Assembly: GCA_037893225.1 (NCBI GenBank)
Contig: JAZGUH010001235.1
Coordinates: 124,001 to 188,000 of the forward strand
Direction of reading: 5' to 3'
DNA: 64,000 nucleotides
DNA from: Hippasteria phrygiana
Taxonomy: Eukaryota; Echinodermata; Asteroidea; Valvatida; Goniasteridae
The notes under the pieces are model-generated. The model was not told the DNA's origin and ran no database searches. It worked only from the letters and a program-made list of their open reading frames with translations. Below, in pieces: positions 62,537-64,000 of the stretch. A program made the position numbers and the translations under genes. Position 1 is the stretch's first letter. Every line of letters starts with the position of its first letter.

Positions 62537-63925
62537 ACTCTAAGAAGCCGCCGATAATTGCAACATGTAGCGCCAGATCTAAGCTATCCATACATGTCAA
62601 AATTACTGAATTTGGTTGATATTTCATGCAATTATGAATGAGTAAAGCAAGTCCATACCCCAGGGAATTTGACAGGCATGGAGCAATAAATAAGAGGTAA
62701 TCTGCACACAGATGGTGGCCGGGAAGAAAATAAACATTGCGAGGTTTGAATTTTCTCCACAAGTGTTAACTCTAAGAAGCCGCCGATAATTGCAACATGT
62801 AGCGCCAGATCTAAGCTATCCATACATGTCAAAATTACTGAATTTGGTTGATATTTCATGCAATTATGAATGAGTAAAGCAAGTCATACCCCAGGGAATT
62901 TGACAGGCATGGAGCAATAAATAGAAGCTAATATGCACACAGATGTTGGCCGGAAAGAAAATAAACATTGCGAGGTTTGAATTTTCTCCACAAGTGTTAA
63001 CTCTAAGAAGCCGCCGATAATTGCAACATGTAGCGCCAGATCTAAGCTATCCATACATGTCAAAATTACTGAATATGGTTGATATTTCATGCAATTATGA
63101 ATGAGTAAAGCAAGTCCATACCCCAGGGAATTTGACATGCATGGAGCAATAAATAGACGGTAACATGTACACAGATGTTGGCCGGAAAGAAAATAAACAT
63201 TGCGAGGTTTGAATTTTCTCCACAAGTTTTAACTCTAAGAAGCCGCCGATAATTGCAACATGTAGCGCCAGATCTAAGCTATCCATACATGTCAAAATTA
63301 CTGAATTTGGTTGATATTTCATGCAATTATGAATGAGTAAAGCAAGTCCATACCCCAGGGAATTTGACAGGCATGGAGCAATAAATAAGAGGTAATCTGC
63401 ACACAGATGGTGGCCGGGAAGAAAATAAACATTGCGAGGTTTGAATTTTCTCCACAAGTGTTAACTCTAAGAAGCCGCCGATAATTGCAACATGTAGCGC
63501 CAGATCTAAGCTATCCATACATGTCAAAATTACTGAATTTGGTTGATATTTCATGCAATTATGAATGAGTAAAGCAAGTCATACCCCAGGGAATTTGACA
63601 GGCATGGAGCAATAAATAGAAGCTAATATGCACACAGATGTTGGCCGGAAAGAAAATAAACATTGCGAGGTTTGAATTTTCTCCACAAGTTTTAACTCTA
63701 AGAAGCCGCCGATAATTGCAACATGTAGCGCCAGATCTAAGCTATCCATACATGTCAAAATTACTGAATTTGGTTGATATTTCATGCAATTATGAATGAG
63801 TAAAGCAAGTCATACCCCAGGGAATTTGACAGGCATGGAGCAATAAATAGAAGCTAATATGCACACAGATGTTGGCCGGAAAGAAAATAAACATTGCGAG
63901 GTTTGAATTTTCTCCACAAGTGTTA
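62537..63925. repeat. T4r-T5-T3-T4r-T5-T5 segment
   Basis: Starts are 62537, 62769, 63000, 63232, 63464 and 63695. It shows the 695-bp trimer once more. The T5 at 63464 ends GTTTT and is followed by another T5, as also seen at 58599-58830. Confidence 0.87.
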
Positions 63926-64000
63926 ACTCTAAGAAGCCGCCGATAATTGCAACATGTAGCGCCAGATCTAAGCTATCCATACATGTCAAAATTACTGAAT
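63926..64000. repeat. Partial monomer at right edge (75 bases)
   Basis: It starts ACTCTAAGAAG and is cut by the window edge before any type-diagnostic base, so its class cannot be assigned. It shows that the array continues to the right. Confidence 0.95.

Larger units (their letters stand above)
1..64000. repeat. Satellite array, 231/232-bp monomer, whole window
   Basis: From first to last base the window repeats one unit head to tail, with no inversion, gap or inserted element. There are 276 complete monomers and one 75-base partial copy. The boundary ACTCTA(A/G)GAAG recurs every 231 or 232 bp throughout. Most monomers differ from one another at only a handful of fixed positions, so variation is type-structured rather than random. 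GC is 38.5% in the first monomer by base count. Arrays like this form by unequal exchange, replication slippage or rolling-circle amplification and reinsertion, and are typical of eukaryotic heterochromatin. Function (centromere, pericentromere, knob or sex-chromosome block) cannot be decided from sequence alone. The reverse strand shows open frames of about 63-122 codons in nearly every monomer; I treat these as non-genic. Confidence 0.99.
42845..64000. repeat. Domain III: T4/T4r/T5-rich, T1- and T6-free
   Basis: This domain covers monomer 186 to the right edge. T4 reappears at 42845, then T4r and T5 from 45162. T1, T6, T7, T8 and T9 are absent. A transition zone (42845-45161) has T4 without T5. 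From 47480 onward a T4r-T5-T3 trimer (695 bp) and larger units built from it prevail. Confidence 0.85.

Noticed and set aside
116..63785. Minus-strand open frames of about 63-122 codons in nearly every monomer
   Set aside because: 231 is a multiple of 3 (77 codons), so one open frame in the monomer is simply repeated. A stop interrupts it in every unit, and the 231/232 length change alters its end. Variants change amino acids freely (for example Leu, Met-Pro, Met-His or Met-Ser at one place) with no sign of synonymous bias. I see no promoter or start context. These are not annotated as genes.
1..64000. CRISPR array
   Set aside because: The whole 231/232-bp unit is conserved. There is no alternation of short repeats and unique spacers, and no cas gene.
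1..64000. Alpha satellite or CENP-B box satellite
   Set aside because: The period is 231/232 bp rather than 171 bp. I found no match to the CENP-B box core (TTCG, four bases, A, two bases, CGGG) on either strand of the monomer.
1..64000. Tandem protein-coding repeat gene (long repetitive protein)
   Set aside because: No frame stays open through consecutive monomers, because at least one stop falls in every unit, and 1-bp length differences shift the frame repeatedly.
1..64000. rDNA spacer, tRNA or snRNA tandem cluster
   Set aside because: No rRNA segment, no cloverleaf with A and B box pattern, and no snRNA-like Sm site in a stem context was recognised in the monomer.

Overview
The whole 64,000-base window is one uninterrupted, head-to-tail satellite DNA array. 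I see no gene, RNA gene, transposon, CRISPR array, unique flank or origin. The monomer is 231 or 232 bp with about 38.5% GC. The window holds 276 complete monomers plus a 75-base partial copy at the right edge, all in one orientation. Both edges lie inside the array, so it continues past the window. A pure array of this length with variant-based higher-order repeats (HORs) points to eukaryotic heterochromatin: centromeric, pericentromeric, subtelomeric or sex/B-chromosome. I cannot name the species. The monomer is not alpha satellite (wrong length) and I find no CENP-B box.

Coordinates inside a monomer start at the A of ACTCTA; window base 1 happens to be monomer base 1. Monomer types are defined by diagnostic bases (231-bp numbering; add 1 after position 117 in 232-bp copies). 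T1: CCGCAG + CAGGCAGGG, 231 bp. T2: CCCCAG + CAGGCATGG + TAGAAGG + TAATATGCAC, 231 bp; T2r has CCCCACGG; T2L is the 232-bp form; T2h has CATGCATGG. T3: CATGCATGG + TAGACGG + TAACATGTAC, 232 bp and commonest (about 120 copies by hand tally); T3b has TAGAAGG; T3p has CAGGCATGG; T3g ends GTGTT. T4: AATAAAAGG + TAATCTGCAC + GATGGTGG + CCGGGAAG, usually ending GTGTT, 232 bp; T4r has AATAAGAGG. T5: TAGAAGCTAATATGCAC, 231 bp; T5c also has GCCCGAAAG. T6: TAGAAGG + TAATATGTAC, 231 bp; T6L is 232 bp. T7: CAGACATGG, 231 bp; T7L is 232 bp. T8: T2r with GCATTAAAT. T9: GCCAGAAAG, 232 bp.

The array has three compositional domains. Domain I (1-20841) mixes T1, T3, T4, T6, T6L, T7 and T7L in nested 5-, 7-, 8- and 18-monomer HORs. 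Domain II (20842-42844) is built mainly of T3, T6 and T2 with the private markers T8 and T9, and has no T4. Domain III (42845-64000) is dominated by T4/T4r, T5 and T3, lacks T1 and T6, and carries a T4r-T5-T3 trimer (695 bp) and an 11-monomer HOR (2548 bp).

The main biological content is the record of array evolution. I see block duplications at many scales, chimeric monomers whose crossover intervals narrow to 9-41 bp, a short conversion-like tract, single-monomer losses, and only two private indels beyond the built-in 231/232 difference. Each monomer also carries four AT-rich tracts spaced 10-11 bp apart, a small dyad and repeated ACATGT palindromes, which could matter for nucleosome phasing or protein binding; that is inference.
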